A stretch of 64,000 bases of DNA from Salipaludibacillus agaradhaerens (GTDB lineage Bacteria > Bacillota > Bacilli > Bacillales > Salisediminibacteriaceae): NCBI RefSeq assembly GCF_002019735.1, contig NZ_KV917378.1:2692869-2756868 (forward strand). The letters run 5' to 3'. The notes below the pieces were generated by a model, which was not told where the DNA came from, searched no databases, and worked only from the letters and a program-made list of their open reading frames with translations. A program made the translations under genes and the position numbers. Below are positions 1-15,177 of the stretch, piece by piece (the first letter of the stretch is position 1; each line of letters opens with the position of its first letter).

Positions 1-67
1 GCGCCTTCTTTTCAAACGGTGTGCCCGCCATGTACGTATAGGTTAATGTGTTTGCTTGTATGTCCAT
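1..67 (-). CDS. ecfA2: EcfA2, energy-coupling factor transporter ATPase (5' end only, runs off the window)
   Basis: Only the first 22 codons are present. Translation from the ATG at 65-67 gives MDIQANTLTYTYMAGTPFEK, which matches the EcfA2 N-terminus family pattern with a TPFE(R/K)(R/K)A motif just before the first strand of the ABC domain. The start lies inside the 3' end of ecfA1, a 25-base overlap in another frame, with an AGGAG about 12 bases upstream. The overlap suggests translational coupling. EcfA1 and EcfA2 form the ATPase heterodimer of ECF vitamin importers. The rest of the gene is outside the window, so nothing can be said about its catalytic motifs. Confidence 0.8.
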   Translation of the reverse strand, partial: MDIQANTLTYTYMAGTPFEKKA

Positions 68-888
68 AGGGCCTCTACTAGCTCCTCTCTCGTGAGAGCG
101 TCTCGTCGTAAGTCCACACCATGCTTTTTCAGTTCAGTCGTCAACTGGACGGAAAAGGGTGCTTTTAAATGGGCTTCACGTAAAAAAGCCACGTCTGTTA
201 GAAGGTGAGCTGGGGTCCCTTCTTTCAACACTTGACCATCTTTTAACACTACGAGTCGGTCAGCAAAGACAGCTTCTTCTACATCATGGGTAATGGTGAT
301 GATGGTCATATTCTCGTTCTCATGGAGATTTTTAATATAGGTTAGCACCTCGGCTCGTCCAGATGGGTCGAGCATTGAGGTAGCCTCATCAAGAATGATC
401 ACAGCCGGTTTTAGCGCCAAGGCTCCAGCTAAAGCCACACGTTGCTTTTGTCCCCCTGAAAGTTGGTGGGGTTCTCGCTTTTCCAACCCTTTTAACCCAA
501 GTCGAGAAATACTATGAGATACACGCCTTCTCATGTCCTCATACGGGACACCGGCGTTTTCCAAACCAAAAGCCACGTCATCTTCAACAGTAGGTGCGAC
601 AATTTGGTTATCTGGGTTTTGAAATACCATTGCCGCTTGTCGTCTTATTTCCGTCCATGTATCAGAGCTTTTTGTGTTATGACCAAACGAGATGACGTCG
701 CCTTCATTAGGAGTATATAACGCGTTAAACATCTTTGCCAGCGTAGATTTTCCCGAGCCGTTATGACCAAGTATCGTGAGCCATTCCCCCCGTTTAATGG
801 ATAGGTTAATGCCTTTAACAACGTACGGGCCGTCGTCACGGTATCGAAAACTGACATTTTTCACTTCAATTAGCTTTTCCGTACTCAT
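43..888 (-). CDS. ecfA1: EcfA1, energy-coupling factor transporter ATPase
   Basis: 281 residues, full length for the family. ABC ATPase motifs are complete: Walker A GHNGSGKST near residues 41-49, Q-loop in VFQNPDNQ, signature LSGGQKQR, Walker B VIILDEATS and the switch histidine in TITHD. With EcfA2 and the membrane protein EcfT it powers uptake of vitamins or metals bound by S-components at the cytoplasmic membrane. It sits downstream of rplQ as in Bacillus, but a terminator separates the two, so it may not be part of the ribosomal transcript. Its 3' end overlaps ecfA2. Confidence 0.95.
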   Translation of the reverse strand: MSTEKLIEVKNVSFRYRDDGPYVVKGINLSIKRGEWLTILGHNGSGKSTLAKMFNALYTPNEGDVISFGHNTKSSDTWTEIRRQAAMVFQNPDNQIVAPTVEDDVAFGLENAGVPYEDMRRRVSHSISRLGLKGLEKREPHQLSGGQKQRVALAGALALKPAVIILDEATSMLDPSGRAEVLTYIKNLHENENMTIITITHDVEEAVFADRLVVLKDGQVLKEGTPAHLLTDVAFLREAHLKAPFSVQLTTELKKHGVDLRRDALTREELVEALWTYKQTH

Positions 889-1044
889 AGTACCTCCATT
901 TTTTAAACGGTGCGACCTGTTAGTATTAGCGATAGGGTTCTAGCTATTAAAAATAGAGAGAGTCCTTTTGACTAGTTTATTAATTAGTAGAGGGTGTCTC
1001 ATCCTTTTATATCCACTCATATATATACGATTATAAGTAAAAAG

Positions 1045-1098
1045 TAAAAAAGGGCTCAGAACCCTCATCTGTTACCAGATGCAGTGTCCCGCCCTTTG
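1045..1098 (-). terminator. Rho-independent terminator after rplQ
   Basis: On the minus strand an outer stem AAAGGGC/GCCCTTT encloses an inner perfect stem CATCTG-GTAA-CAGATG, and a run of T follows. It lies about 20 bases past the rplQ stop and would end the long S10-spc-alpha transcript before ecfA1. Confidence 0.8.
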
Positions 1099-1118
1099 GA
1101 AGAATCAATGTGCTTATG

Positions 1119-1481
1119 TTACACAAGCTCAATGATGGCCATTTCTGCACCGTCTCCACGGCGAGGCCCAAGCTTTAGAACTCGTGTATACCCGCCTTGA
1201 CGATCTTCGTAGCGTTTAGCGACGTCTTCAAATAGTTTCTGAACAGCGTCTTGTCCGCTCTCTTCATCTGCTACTTCTTTACGAATAAAAGCAGCTGCTT
1301 GACGACGTGCATGTAAATCACCACGTTTACCTAATGTGATCATTTTTTCAACAACTGAACGAAGTTCTTTCGCTTTCGGCTCAGTCGTCTCAATGCGCTC
1401 GTTAATAATTAAATCAGTCGCTAAGTCACGGAATAACGCTTTACGTGCACTGCTGTCACGACCTAATTTTCTGTATGCCAT
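1119..1481 (-). CDS. rplQ: 50S ribosomal protein L17
   Basis: 120 residues, normal for the family, beginning [16 protein letters not shown] and ending in the conserved [15 protein letters not shown]17 lies near the peptide exit tunnel of the large subunit. It is the last gene of the alpha operon (rpsM-rpsK-rpoA-rplQ) and is followed by a strong terminator. The ATG has a GAAGGAGGGAC Shine-Dalgarno sequence just upstream. Confidence 0.98.
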   Translation of the reverse strand: MAYRKLGRDSSARKALFRDLATDLIINERIETTEPKAKELRSVVEKMITLGKRGDLHARRQAAAFIRKEVADEESGQDAVQKLFEDVAKRYEDRQGGYTRVLKLGPRRGDGAEMAIIELV

Positions 1482-1555
1482 GTTAGTCCCTCCTTCTCAG
1501 CTGAATATCTATCTTCTTCAGGACCGATTTGATCGCTCAAACCGGAAAAAGTAGA

Positions 1556-2500
1556 TTATTCTTCGTCACGAAGACCGAGGTTCAGTTCTTGCAGTTTCTC
1601 CTGCACTTCCTCAAGAGACTTACGTCCGAGGTTACGAACTTTCATCATGTCTTCTTCAGATTTCTGTGTTAGTTCTTGTACTGTGTTAATTCCTGCCCGC
1701 TTAAGACAGTTGTAAGAACGAACAGACAAGTCTAACTCTTCGATCGTCATTTCGAGGACTTTTTCTTTCTGATCCTCTTCTTTTTCGACCATAATTTCGG
1801 CATGTTGGGCTTGGTCTGTTAAACCTACGAAAATATTTAAATGTTCATTCAAAATTTTCGCACCAAGTGAAACAGCTTCTTCCGGGCGGATACTTCCGTC
1901 AGTCCACACGTCCAATGTCAGCTTATCGTAGTTCGTGATTTGACCGACACGGGTATTTTCAACTTGGAAATTCACACGGGAAACCGGTGTGAAAATAGAA
2001 TCAACCGGAATAACTCCGATAGATAAATCTTCTGAGTTATTTCCTTCAGCCGGTACATAACCGCGTCCTCTTGCTGCTACAACCTTCATTTGGAATTGAG
2101 CACCTTTAGAAAGAGTGGCAATATGCAGGTCCGGGTTTAAAACCTCCACATCACTGTCATGCATTAAGTCTGCTGCTGTGACGACTCCTTCACCTTGAGC
2201 ATCAATTTCCAACGTTTTTTCTTCTTCTGAATAAATTTTCAGTGCAAGTTTTTTAAGGTTTAGCACGATCGTTGTTACGTCTTCAACCACGCCTTCTATC
2301 GTGGAAAATTCGTGGAGAACGCCGTTAAATTGAACACTTGTTACAGCAGATCCAGGCAATGAAGAAAGCAGGATTCTGCGGAGGGAATTTCCCAGTGTTG
2401 TTCCGTATCCGCGTTCAAGAGGCTCTACGACAAACTTTCCGTACGTGGCATCTTCGCTCAGTTCAACTACTTCAATTTTCGGCTTTTCTATTTCGATCAT
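1556..2500 (-). CDS. rpoA: DNA-directed RNA polymerase alpha subunit
   Basis: 314 residues, standard for Bacillus. The N-terminal dimerisation domain (about 1-230) contains the [11 protein letters not shown] motif. A flexible linker leads to the C-terminal domain (about 245-310), whose helix-hairpin-helix reads [19 protein letters not shown]. The alpha dimer is the scaffold for beta and beta' and its C-terminal domain binds UP elements and activators. It lies between rpsK and rplQ, and the 177-base leader upstream holds several perfect hairpins that may tune its expression. Confidence 0.98.
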   Translation of the reverse strand: MIEIEKPKIEVVELSEDATYGKFVVEPLERGYGTTLGNSLRRILLSSLPGSAVTSVQFNGVLHEFSTIEGVVEDVTTIVLNLKKLALKIYSEEEKTLEIDAQGEGVVTAADLMHDSDVEVLNPDLHIATLSKGAQFQMKVVAARGRGYVPAEGNNSEDLSIGVIPVDSIFTPVSRVNFQVENTRVGQITNYDKLTLDVWTDGSIRPEEAVSLGAKILNEHLNIFVGLTDQAQHAEIMVEKEEDQKEKVLEMTIEELDLSVRSYNCLKRAGINTVQELTQKSEEDMMKVRNLGRKSLEEVQEKLQELNLGLRDEE

Positions 2501-2531
2501 TAAACAAACCCTCCTTCAAAACGTCGAAACC

Positions 2532-2567
2532 CCGGTTGTGAATGAGGCACAACCGGAATCCCTCATT
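2532..2567 (-). promoter_or_regulatory. Overlapping hairpins in the rpsK-rpoA spacer
   Basis: Reading the minus strand, four segments follow each other: AATGAGG, a GATT linker, CCGGTTGTG, CCTCATT and CACAACCGG. Segment 1 is a perfect complement of segment 3 (7 bp) and segment 2 of segment 4 (9 bp). The two helices interleave, so they are either mutually exclusive or form a partial pseudoknot. The element lies 32 to 67 bases before the rpoA start codon. A regulatory role is inferred from position and pairing only. Confidence 0.5.
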
Positions 2568-2648
2568 GGGCACACCTAGACCTGTCACGAAACCGTCAAT
2601 ACTTTCCGTATCCTGTTAGGACATTGGTTCTTACACCATTATTGACAT

Positions 2649-2668
2649 AGGTATGACAATTCATACCT
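2649..2668 (-). promoter_or_regulatory. Perfect 7-bp hairpin just after rpsK
   Basis: AGGTATG-AATTGT-CATACCT forms a perfect stem nine bases past the rpsK stop. No run of T follows, so it does not look like a terminator. It could be a 3' stabilising stem or processing site. Confidence 0.4.
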
Positions 2669-2677
2669 CTGATGACA

Positions 2678-3070
2678 CTATACTCTACGACGTTTTGGTG
2701 GACGGCAACCGTTATGTGGAACGGGAGTAACGTCTTTAATCATGTTCACTTCAAGACCAGTCGCTTGAAGGGAACGAATAGCAGCTTCACGTCCAGCGCC
2801 AGGACCTTTAACAGATACTTCAACAGACTTCATACCATGCTCCATCGCTGCTTTTGCAGCCGTTTCAGCTGCTGTTTGTGCAGCGAAAGGTGTGGATTTA
2901 CGTGAGCCTTTAAAACCTAACGCACCAGCACTTGCCCAAGAGATGGCATTTCCTTGTGGGTCTGTAATCGTTACAATCGTATTGTTGAACGTTGACCGAA
3001 TGTGCGCAATTCCGGATTCTATATTTTTACGTTGACGGCGCTTGGCGCGAGTCGTTTTTGGTTTAGCCAT
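2678..3070 (-). CDS. rpsK: 30S ribosomal protein S11
   Basis: 130 residues, full length, with the conserved core [14 protein letters not shown] and C-terminal [18 protein letters not shown]11 binds 16S rRNA on the platform of the small subunit next to the mRNA exit. It follows rpsM after 23 bases with a good Shine-Dalgarno sequence, and is separated from rpoA by an unusually structured 177-base spacer. Confidence 0.98.
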   Translation of the reverse strand: MAKPKTTRAKRRQRKNIESGIAHIRSTFNNTIVTITDPQGNAISWASAGALGFKGSRKSTPFAAQTAAETAAKAAMEHGMKSVEVSVKGPGAGREAAIRSLQATGLEVNMIKDVTPVPHNGCRPPKRRRV

Positions 3071-3093
3071 AATCGGACATGACCTCCTTTACC

Positions 3094-3459
3094 TTATTTT
3101 TTCTTGTTCGCTACAGTCCGACGAGGACCTTTACGTGTACGAGCATTGTTCTTCGTTTTTTGTCCGTTTACAGGCAAACCACGACGATGACGAATGCCAC
3201 GATATGATCCGATTTCGATCAGACGTTTAATGTTAAGTGATACTTCACGGCGAAGATCCCCTTCAACTTTAACTCCGTCTACAACAGAACGGATCTTCCC
3301 TAATTCATCTTCAGTTAAGTCACGAACGCGTGTATCTTGGGAGACACCAGCTTCTTCGAGAATCTTAATCGCTCTGGATTTACCGATTCCGAAAACGTAC
3401 GTGAGAGAGACGACAACTCGCTTATCACGAGGAATGTCGACACCAGCAATACGTGCCAT
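3094..3459 (-). CDS. rpsM: 30S ribosomal protein S13
   Basis: 121 residues starting [20 protein letters not shown] and ending in the basic tail [11 protein letters not shown]. The [18 protein letters not shown] motif is typical. S13 sits in the head of the small subunit and contacts L5 and the P-site tRNA. It begins the alpha-operon part of the cluster, downstream of infA and rpmJ as in Bacillus. Confidence 0.98.
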   Translation of the reverse strand: MARIAGVDIPRDKRVVVSLTYVFGIGKSRAIKILEEAGVSQDTRVRDLTEDELGKIRSVVDGVKVEGDLRREVSLNIKRLIEIGSYRGIRHRRGLPVNGQKTKNNARTRKGPRRTVANKKK

Positions 3460-3479
3460 ACTTTACACCTCCTATTAAT

Positions 3480-3599
<120 letters not shown>

Positions 3600-3641
3600 C
3601 TACCTCCTTATAATGCGGAGTGACTATCTAAACCTGTTAGG

Positions 3642-3860
3642 TTATTTATAACGGTAAGTGATACGACCACGCGTTAAATCATACGGAGATAATTCTACCG
3701 TCACTTTGTCTCCAGGTAAAATTCGAATGAAGTGCATACGGATCTTGCCTGAAACATGAGCGAGGATTTTATGTCCGTTTTCTAGTTCAACGCGGAACAT
3801 AGCATTAGGAAGCGGCTCAATGACCGTTCCTTCTACTTCAATTACATCTTCTTTGGCCAT
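3642..3860 (-). CDS. infA: Translation initiation factor IF-1
   Basis: 72 residues, an S1-like OB fold beginning [20 protein letters not shown] and ending [13 protein letters not shown]-1 blocks the A site of the 30S subunit during initiation and helps IF-2 and IF-3. It lies four bases after a KOW-domain gene and before rpmJ, the usual order in this genus group. Confidence 0.98.
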   Translation of the reverse strand: MAKEDVIEVEGTVIEPLPNAMFRVELENGHKILAHVSGKIRMHFIRILPGDKVTVELSPYDLTRGRITYRYK

Positions 3861-3864
3861 GAAT

Positions 3865-4167
3865 TTAGTCTCCTTCCTTCAGTAAATTATCATCAATATA
3901 TGTTGAAATTGCAAACCGTAATTTGGCATTGGTGACACGACCCGTTTCAACAATGCTATTCTTTACTTCCGGTGCAATGATGTTCACTCTTTCAATGTGC
4001 TGAATGTTTTTCTTTTTTGCCCGGTCTACTTTCCTTTTATCCCCGTCAGCAACCTTGACAAAACGTTCATTCACCACGTCAATTATAAAAGCGAATTGAT
4101 CTTTGTCCCTTCCGTTAAGAATTCTCACAAGCTCTCCCACTTGTGGAACAGAATCAGGATCTTTCAT
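3865..4167 (-). CDS. KOW-domain RNA-binding protein, L14e-like
   Basis: 100 residues. The N-terminal half has a KOW-type pattern, [20 protein letters not shown], like the L14e/YbzG group found between map and infA in Bacilli. The middle is very basic ([13 protein letters not shown]) and the C-terminus acidic. Proteins of this group are thought to bind rRNA or ribosomes, but no precise role is known to me. It is packed between map (19 bases) and infA (4 bases), so it is surely cotranscribed and probably coupled to infA. Confidence 0.85.
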   Translation of the reverse strand: MKDPDSVPQVGELVRILNGRDKDQFAFIIDVVNERFVKVADGDKRKVDRAKKKNIQHIERVNIIAPEVKNSIVETGRVTNAKLRFAISTYIDDNLLKEGD

Positions 4168-4186
4168 TTAGTGACCACCTTCATCC

Positions 4187-6939
<2,753 letters not shown>

Positions 6940-6940
<1 letters not shown>

Positions 6941-7380
6941 TAGATCACCTCAATCGTTCCGCCAGCGGCTTCGATCGCTTCCTTTGAAGATCCTGAAAAT
7001 TTATGAGCTTTAACTGTAAGTTTACGGTCAAGTGTTCCATTACCTAAAACTTTGATTCCGTCTTTTTCGTTTTTAACGACACCTGTTTCAACAAGAAGTG
7101 CTGGTGTGACTTCTGTTCCTTCGTCAAAACGATTTAACGTTTCAAGGTTAACAATGGCATATTCCGTACGGTTAGGATTTTTAAATCCACGTTTCGGTAA
7201 ACGTCTGAAGATAGGCATTTGTCCACCTTCAAAACCTGGACGGACACCACCGCCTGAACGAGCGTTTTGACCTTTGTGACCTTTACCGGCAGTTTTACCG
7301 TTACCAGTTCCTACACCACGGCCTTTACGCTTGCGCTCTTTACGAGAACCTACAGAAGGTTGTAATTCGTGAAGTTGCAT
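6940..7380 (-). CDS. rplO: 50S ribosomal protein L15
   Basis: 146 residues. The glycine- and lysine-rich N-terminus ([19 protein letters not shown]) threads into 23S rRNA; the C-terminal domain contains [19 protein letters not shown]. It belongs to the spc operon, after rpmD and with its stop overlapping the secY start. Confidence 0.98.
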
Positions 7381-7407
7381 GTTGACACCTCCTCAACTGT
7401 TTATCAA

Positions 7408-7596
7408 TTACGCTTCAATTTCTTTCACACTCACGAGGTGAGAAACTTTGTTCACCATGCCTCGCATCGCGTCGTTATCTTCCTTTACGACGGTGTGGTT
7501 GACTTTACGAAGACCAAGTGTCTTCACTGTCACTCGCTGATCCTCTGGACGACCGATCAGACTTTTTTTGAGGGTGATTTCTAGTTTTTTTGCCAT
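7408..7596 (-). CDS. rpmD: 50S ribosomal protein L30
   Basis: 62 residues with the short bacterial L30 fold: [20 protein letters not shown], then [11 protein letters not shown] and [16 protein letters not shown]. It binds domain II of 23S rRNA near the 5S region. It is 13 bases from rpsE and shares the spc transcript. Confidence 0.97.
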   Translation of the reverse strand: MAKKLEITLKKSLIGRPEDQRVTVKTLGLRKVNHTVVKEDNDAMRGMVNKVSHLVSVKEIEA

Positions 7597-7609
7597 GCCA
7601 AATCCCTCC

Positions 7610-8107
7610 TTAACCTAGCAACTCTTCGACAGATTTGCCTCGTAGTTTTGCCACATCTTCTGGACGCTTTAAGCTTTCAAGCCCCTGAATTGTCGCACGT
7701 ACCATGTTAATCGGGTTATTTGATCCAAGAGATTTGGATAAAATGTCACCAACACCGGCTAATTCCAATACCGCACGGACAGGTCCGCCTGCGATAACTC
7801 CAGTACCTTCAGATGCAGGTTTTAGTAATACACTGCCTGCGCCGAATTCACCAGTGATCTGATGAGGAATAGTCGTTCCTTTGATCGGTACGCGAATTAA
7901 ATTTTTCTTGCCGTCTTCAATGGCTTTACGAATGGCTTCAGGCACTTCTTGTGCTTTACCCATACCAAATCCAACGTGTCCGTTTTTATCTCCAACGACA
8001 ACGAGTGCTGCAAAGCGGAAGCGACGTCCACCTTTAACAACCTTTGCAACTCGGTTGACCGTTACGACTCTTTCTTCAATTTCCAATTTATTAGGATCGA
8101 TACGCAA
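7610..8107 (-). CDS. rpsE: 30S ribosomal protein S5
   Basis: 165 residues. An N-terminal dsRNA-binding-like domain ([20 protein letters not shown]) is followed by the second domain with [23 protein letters not shown]5 lines the mRNA entry channel with S3 and S4 and affects decoding accuracy. Residues of the spectinomycin-contact loop (VVKGGRR) look wild type. Confidence 0.98.
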   Translation of the reverse strand: MRIDPNKLEIEERVVTVNRVAKVVKGGRRFRFAALVVVGDKNGHVGFGMGKAQEVPEAIRKAIEDGKKNLIRVPIKGTTIPHQITGEFGAGSVLLKPASEGTGVIAGGPVRAVLELAGVGDILSKSLGSNNPINMVRATIQGLESLKRPEDVAKLRGKSVEELLG

Positions 8108-8132
8108 TGTCTTTCCCTCCTTTTAGCCTTGA

Positions 8133-8495
8133 TTAAAACTTGAGGCCTGCTTCACGAGCAGCGTCTGCAAGTTCTTGTACACGACCGTGGTAGAGGTAAC
8201 CGCCACGATCAAATACTACTGTTTCATGACCTTTTTCAAGGGCACGTTTTGCAACGAGTTCGCCCACTTGTTGAGCTGCTTGTTTGTTTCCACCGTTTTC
8301 AATGTTCAGTTCTTTATCTAAGCTTGAAGCACTAGCTAGAGTGGCACCTGCCACATCGTCGATCAACTGTGCATAAATGTGCTTATTAGAACGGAAAACA
8401 TTTAGACGAGGACGTTCAGCAGTTCCTGTGATCGTACGACGAACGTGGGCATGTCGTTTCTTACGCACCGCGTTCTTGTCAGTCTTTGAGATCAT
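8133..8495 (-). CDS. rplR: 50S ribosomal protein L18
   Basis: 120 residues. A basic N-terminus ([19 protein letters not shown]) precedes the globular domain ending [23 protein letters not shown]18 with L5 and L25-type proteins brings 5S rRNA into the large subunit. In Bacillus it is also needed for 5S maturation by RNase M5, relevant to the three 5S-type sequences in this window. Confidence 0.98.
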   Translation of the reverse strand: MISKTDKNAVRKKRHAHVRRTITGTAERPRLNVFRSNKHIYAQLIDDVAGATLASASSLDKELNIENGGNKQAAQQVGELVAKRALEKGHETVVFDRGGYLYHGRVQELADAAREAGLKF

Positions 8496-8529
8496 CGAAC
8501 GTCATTCCTTTCTTTCCGTTAATTAGAGA

Positions 8530-9066
8530 TTACTTCCCTGTCTTACCTTCTTTACGACGTACATATTCACCTGCGTAACGAACACCTTTTCCTTTGTAAG
8601 GCTCAGGACGTCGTGTGGCACGAATATTAGAAGCAAGAGCTCCTACACGTTCTTTATCGATACCTTTAACGATAATTTCAGTGTTGGATGGCACATCAAT
8701 TTCAAGACCGTCCTCAGCAACGAATTCAACTGGGTGGGAAAGACCAACGTTAAGAACAAGTTTACTACCTGTCTTTTGCGCACGGTAACCAACCCCCACA
8801 AGCTCAAGCTTTTTCTCAAAGCCATTCGTTACACCTTCAACCATATTGTTGATAACACTGCGTGTTGTACCATGAAGGGCACGGTGATCTTTATGATCAG
8901 AAGGACGCTCTACAGTGATTTGGTTATTTTCGTGTTTTACAACCATGTCATGGTGAAGTTCACGTTTCAATTCACCTTTAGGTCCTTTAACAGTAATTGT
9001 TGTGTTGTCGAATTTCACTTCTACGTTAGAAGGAACTTCAACTGGTTTTAAACCAACTCGGGACAT
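8530..9066 (-). CDS. rplF: 50S ribosomal protein L6
   Basis: 178 residues with the duplicated L6 fold. The C-terminal repeat carries the family signature around [21 protein letters not shown]6 sits near the sarcin-ricin loop of 23S rRNA. It is in the spc operon between rpsH and rplR. Confidence 0.98.
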   Translation of the reverse strand: MSRVGLKPVEVPSNVEVKFDNTTITVKGPKGELKRELHHDMVVKHENNQITVERPSDHKDHRALHGTTRSVINNMVEGVTNGFEKKLELVGVGYRAQKTGSKLVLNVGLSHPVEFVAEDGLEIDVPSNTEIIVKGIDKERVGALASNIRATRRPEPYKGKGVRYAGEYVRRKEGKTGK

Positions 9067-9097
9067 GTCTTACACCTCCGTTCTCTTAAATGCTTAA

Positions 9098-9496
9098 TTA
9101 CCAAACGTAAGCGAGTACTTCGCCGCCTACTTTATGTTGTCGTGCTTCTTTGTCAGTAATGACACCTGTAGATGATGAAATAATCGCGATTCCAAGTCCA
9201 CCAAGGACACGTGGAAGCTCATCAGATTTTGCATAAACACGCAAACCTGGTTTACTAATTTTCTTAAGGCCGGTGATAACTTTTTCGTTATTTCCACCGT
9301 ACTTAAGGAAAAGACGAAGGATACCTTGTTTGTTATCCTCGATATATTCGTAGTCGCGGATAAAACCTTCGCGTTTTAGAATATCAGCGATTTCACGCTT
9401 GATTTTTGAAGCCGGAAGCTCTAGGCTTGTGTGTCGAACTGTATTCGCATTACGAATGCGAGTAAGCATATCAGCAATTGGATCTGTCATGACCAT
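9098..9496 (-). CDS. rpsH: 30S ribosomal protein S8
   Basis: 132 residues starting [17 protein letters not shown], the typical S8 beginning. The C-terminal signature lies in [14 protein letters not shown] followed by [12 protein letters not shown]8 binds helix 21 of 16S rRNA early in assembly. Start preceded by AGGAGG; it follows rpsN by 28 bases. Confidence 0.98.
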   Translation of the reverse strand: MVMTDPIADMLTRIRNANTVRHTSLELPASKIKREIADILKREGFIRDYEYIEDNKQGILRLFLKYGGNNEKVITGLKKISKPGLRVYAKSDELPRVLGGLGIAIISSSTGVITDKEARQHKVGGEVLAYVW

Positions 9497-9524
9497 CGTA
9501 TTTACCTCCTTCCCTTAAACGGAA

Positions 9525-10279
<755 letters not shown>

Positions 10280-10308
10280 TGAGTTGACCTCCTTTCAGCC
10301 ACTGACGC

Positions 10309-10635
10309 TTACTTATCAAGTGATTCGCCAGATTTTTTAGCAATACGTACTTTTTTTCCGTCTACTTCTTTATAACCTACACGTGTTGGCTCACCCGTTT
10401 TTGGATCAATAGGCATCACGTTCGATACGTGAATAGGAGCTTCTTGATTCAAGATTCCGCCTTGCGGATTTGCTTGGGATGGCTTAGCGTGTTTTTTTAT
10501 CATGTTGACGCCTTCCACGAGCACACGTTGTTTACTTGGGTATGCTTCAAGGATTTTACCTTCTTTGCCTTTGTCTTTTCCAGAGATAATTTTCACGTTA
10601 TCTCCTTGTTTGACATGCAATTTTGGTTGGGACAT
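10309..10635 (-). CDS. rplX: 50S ribosomal protein L24
   Basis: 108 residues from the ATG at 10633-10635, which has AGGAGGTG eight bases upstream; the 12 extra codons of a longer frame are not homologous. The KOW motif is [21 protein letters not shown]24 is an early assembly initiator of the large subunit near the exit tunnel. Confidence 0.97.
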   Translation of the reverse strand: MSQPKLHVKQGDNVKIISGKDKGKEGKILEAYPSKQRVLVEGVNMIKKHAKPSQANPQGGILNQEAPIHVSNVMPIDPKTGEPTRVGYKEVDGKKVRIAKKSGESLDK

Positions 10636-10683
10636 GAGGGCACCTCCTCTTATGACGATATTTCCGAGCATTTTTATTTAACA

Positions 10684-11070
<387 letters not shown>

Positions 11071-11097
11071 TCAGGTAAGTAAATAAAACTTTTAAAC

Positions 11098-11361
11098 TTA
11101 AACGATGACAGCTTCCTCAACGATCTCTACAAGGCGGAAACGCTTATCTTTGGATAACGGCTTTGTTTCCATGATACGTACGATATCGCCTGCTTTTGCT
11201 GAGTTGTTCTCATCATGTGCTTTAAACTTTTTAGAGTATTTAACACGCTTTCCATAGAGTGGCGCCTTTTTATAAGTCTCAACGACGACAGTAATGGTTT
11301 TATCCATTTTGTCAGAAGTGACACGGCCGACATAACTCTTACGGTTGTTACGTTCTTCCAT
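11098..11361 (-). CDS. rpsQ: 30S ribosomal protein S17
   Basis: 87 residues when started at the ATG at 11359-11361 (GAGAGGAGGG ten bases upstream), giving [21 protein letters not shown] longer frame upstream is not homologous. The OB fold ends [21 protein letters not shown]17 binds the 5' domain of 16S rRNA. Confidence 0.97.
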   Translation of the reverse strand: MEERNNRKSYVGRVTSDKMDKTITVVVETYKKAPLYGKRVKYSKKFKAHDENNSAKAGDIVRIMETKPLSKDKRFRLVEIVEEAVIV

Positions 11362-11383
11362 CGTGCAAACCCTCCTCTCAGGT

Positions 11384-12673
<1,290 letters not shown>

Positions 12674-12675
12674 AC

Positions 12676-13017
12676 TTATCCCTCCTTCTTTTCTGTTAGA
12701 ACGACCGTAATATGGCTCGTACGTTTGTTAATTCGACTCGCACGCCCCATTGCACGTGGGCGGAATCGCTTTAGTGTAACACCTTCGTCTACGTATGCTT
12801 GGCTGACAACTAGATTGTCAGGTTCCATTTCATAGTTATGCTCTGCATTCGCCATGGCTGAGTTTAAAAGCTTCTCAATAACTGGAGATGCTTTTTTTGG
12901 TGTGTGACGCAAAATAGAGATCGCTTCACCAATTTCTTTACCACGAATCAAGTCAGCAACTAAGCGAACTTTGCGAGGAGCAATACGCACTTGTTTTGCA
13001 ACTGCTTTTGCTTCCAT
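12676..13017 (-). CDS. rplV: 50S ribosomal protein L22
   Basis: 113 residues, starting [20 protein letters not shown]. Its beta hairpin, including [19 protein letters not shown], lines the narrow part of the exit tunnel where macrolide resistance changes arise; nothing unusual is visible in it. It follows rpsS in the S10 operon. Confidence 0.98.
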   Translation of the reverse strand: MEAKAVAKQVRIAPRKVRLVADLIRGKEIGEAISILRHTPKKASPVIEKLLNSAMANAEHNYEMEPDNLVVSQAYVDEGVTLKRFRPRAMGRASRINKRTSHITVVLTEKKEG

Positions 13018-13041
13018 GGATAGAGTACCTCCCCTCTTTTA

Positions 13042-13317
13042 TTAGCGTCGTGTTTTCTTGTCGTCTGAAGCATGGCCTTTGTAAGTTCTTGTTGGTGCAA
13101 ATTCACCAAGCTTATGTCCGACCATATCTTCTGAAATATAAACGGGTACATGTTTACGTCCATCATATACCGCGATTGTGTGTCCAATAAATTGTGGAAA
13201 AATTGTGGAACGACGGGACCAAGTTTTAATAACCCGTTTGTTGTCAGTGTCCATTGCTTCTACTTTCTTCATCAAATGATCATCGACAAAAGGTCCTTTT
13301 TTCAAGCTGCGACCCAT
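13042..13317 (-). CDS. rpsS: 30S ribosomal protein S19
   Basis: 91 residues beginning [18 protein letters not shown], with the signature [20 protein letters not shown] and tail [10 protein letters not shown]19 pairs with S13 in the head of the small subunit. Confidence 0.98.
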   Translation of the reverse strand: MGRSLKKGPFVDDHLMKKVEAMDTDNKRVIKTWSRRSTIFPQFIGHTIAVYDGRKHVPVYISEDMVGHKLGEFAPTRTYKGHASDDKKTRR

Positions 13318-13377
13318 AAGTGTACCTCCCTTCGTGATTGCGCTACGGCTCTTAATAAGAACCGTAGATCAACCCCG

Positions 13378-14208
13378 TTATTTTTTACGACGACGTACAA
13401 TGTACTTATCCGTGTCTTTGTTTTTCTTACGCGTTTTGTAACCAAGAGTTGGCTTACCCCATGGAGACATTGGTGATTTACGACCAATTGGTGCACGCCC
13501 TTCACCACCACCGTGAGGGTGATCTACTGGGTTCATAACAGAACCACGCACTGTTGGACGCTTACCCATCCAACGTGAACGACCTGCTTTACCGATTTTA
13601 ACAAGCTCGTGTTCAACGTTACCTACTTGACCGATTGACGCACGGCAAGTAGAAAGGATTAAACGTGTTTCTCCTGAACGAAGTCGTACAAGAACGTAGT
13701 CTCCTTCTTTACCTAGAACTTGTGCTTCAGCTCCAGCTGAGCGTACAAGCTGTGCTCCTTTTCCTGGACGAAGCTCGATATTGTGAATAACAGTACCAAC
13801 TGGAATATCTCTTAGCTGCAATGCATTACCGATTTTGATATCTGCATCTTTACCAGACATAATTTCCATACCTACTGTTAAGTTTTTAGGAGCGATAATG
13901 TAGCGTTTCTCTCCGTCAGCGTAGTTAATAAGTGCAATATTGGCAGAACGGTTTGGATCATATTCGATCGTAGCAACGCGTCCTGGAATTCCATCTTTAT
14001 CACGCTTAAAGTCAATGATACGATATTGGCGCTTATGCCCACCACCTTGGTGGCGTACAGTTAAACGACCTTGGTTGTTACGGCCTCCACGCTTAGTAAG
14101 TGGCGCAAGTAAGGATTTTTCCGGCTTATCAGTTGTAAGATCTTGAAAATCCAGTGTTGTCATACCACGGCGACCGTTTGTGGTTGGTTTATACTTTTTA
14201 ATTGCCAT
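13378..14208 (-). CDS. rplB: 50S ribosomal protein L2
   Basis: 276 residues, full length. The motif [20 protein letters not shown] near residues 223-242 contains the histidine close to the peptidyl transferase centre. L2 is needed for subunit joining. It lies between rplW and rpsS. Confidence 0.98.
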   Translation of the reverse strand: MAIKKYKPTTNGRRGMTTLDFQDLTTDKPEKSLLAPLTKRGGRNNQGRLTVRHQGGGHKRQYRIIDFKRDKDGIPGRVATIEYDPNRSANIALINYADGEKRYIIAPKNLTVGMEIMSGKDADIKIGNALQLRDIPVGTVIHNIELRPGKGAQLVRSAGAEAQVLGKEGDYVLVRLRSGETRLILSTCRASIGQVGNVEHELVKIGKAGRSRWMGKRPTVRGSVMNPVDHPHGGGEGRAPIGRKSPMSPWGKPTLGYKTRKKNKDTDKYIVRRRKK

Positions 14209-14237
14209 CAGGTTTTCCCTCCTTCGCTAGTTATTGT

Positions 14238-14528
14238 TTACGCACCTTCAAAGAATTCTAGTTCTTTGCTGTCCGCAGAAAGTTGTACAATGGCTTTTTT
14301 GCGCTTGCGGGTATAGCCTGAATGACGTCCGAAACGCTTGAATTTACCTTTGTAGTTCATCGTATTAACGTTCACAACTTTCACACCGAAAATTTCTTCA
14401 ACAGCTAACTTAACTTGTGTTCTAGTCGCACGAGGGTCAACCTCAAACGTATATTTTTTATCTACCATTAGATCAGCTGTTTTTTCAGTGATGATGGGGC
14501 GCTTAATAATATCTCTTACGTCTGCCAT
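14238..14528 (-). CDS. rplW: 50S ribosomal protein L23
   Basis: 96 residues starting [20 protein letters not shown]. The loop [20 protein letters not shown] is typical. L23 is the docking site for trigger factor and the signal recognition particle at the tunnel exit. Its start overlaps the rplD stop (TAATG). Confidence 0.98.
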   Translation of the reverse strand: MADVRDIIKRPIITEKTADLMVDKKYTFEVDPRATRTQVKLAVEEIFGVKVVNVNTMNYKGKFKRFGRHSGYTRKRKKAIVQLSADSKELEFFEGA

Positions 14529-15151
14529 TATGCAAGCACCTCCTCTACTTGTTTCACAGCGTCTTGTGTGATGATGAGCTTCTCATGACTAAGAAGATCA
14601 AGAACATTCACGCCTTCTGCTGTCACAAATTTTACTCCTGGAAGGTTACGAACAGATAGAGCAACTGAATCATTGTAATCAGCTGTCACAACAAGTGTTT
14701 TTGTATCTGCTGTTAATCCAGATAGGATTTGTTTCATTTCTTTTGTTTTCGGTGTTTCAAGGCTCAATCCTTCCACTACGCGAATATTTTCATCATTCAC
14801 TTTGGAAGAAAGAGCAGATTTTAAAGCAAGTCTGCGTTGCTTTTTAGGTAATTTATATCCGTAGCTGCGAGGTTTAGGACCGAAAGTCGTTCCACCACCT
14901 ACCCAGATTGGTGACCGAATAGATCCGTGACGAGCACGGCCTGTTCCTTTTTGGCGCCATGGTTTACGTCCACCGCCGCGTACGTCTGAACGGCCTTTAG
15001 TGTAATGAGTTCCTTGGCGTTGGGATGCTTGCTGCATAACAACGGCTTCGAATAGAACACTTTCATTAGGTTCAATACCGAATACGTTCTCTGCAAGTTC
15101 AATATCGCCTACTTGTGAGCCAGCTTGGTTATATAAAGTAACTTTAGGCAT
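14528..15151 (-). CDS. rplD: 50S ribosomal protein L4
   Basis: 207 residues. The long tunnel loop appears as [21 protein letters not shown]. In Escherichia coli L4 represses its own operon; I see no L4-type leader before rpsJ here and Bacillus is not known to use that control. It is between rplC and rplW. Confidence 0.98.
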   Translation of the reverse strand: MPKVTLYNQAGSQVGDIELAENVFGIEPNESVLFEAVVMQQASQRQGTHYTKGRSDVRGGGRKPWRQKGTGRARHGSIRSPIWVGGGTTFGPKPRSYGYKLPKKQRRLALKSALSSKVNDENIRVVEGLSLETPKTKEMKQILSGLTADTKTLVVTADYNDSVALSVRNLPGVKFVTAEGVNVLDLLSHEKLIITQDAVKQVEEVLA

Positions 15152-15177
15152 CTGGGCTCCTCCTTTCCTTCTCGTTA

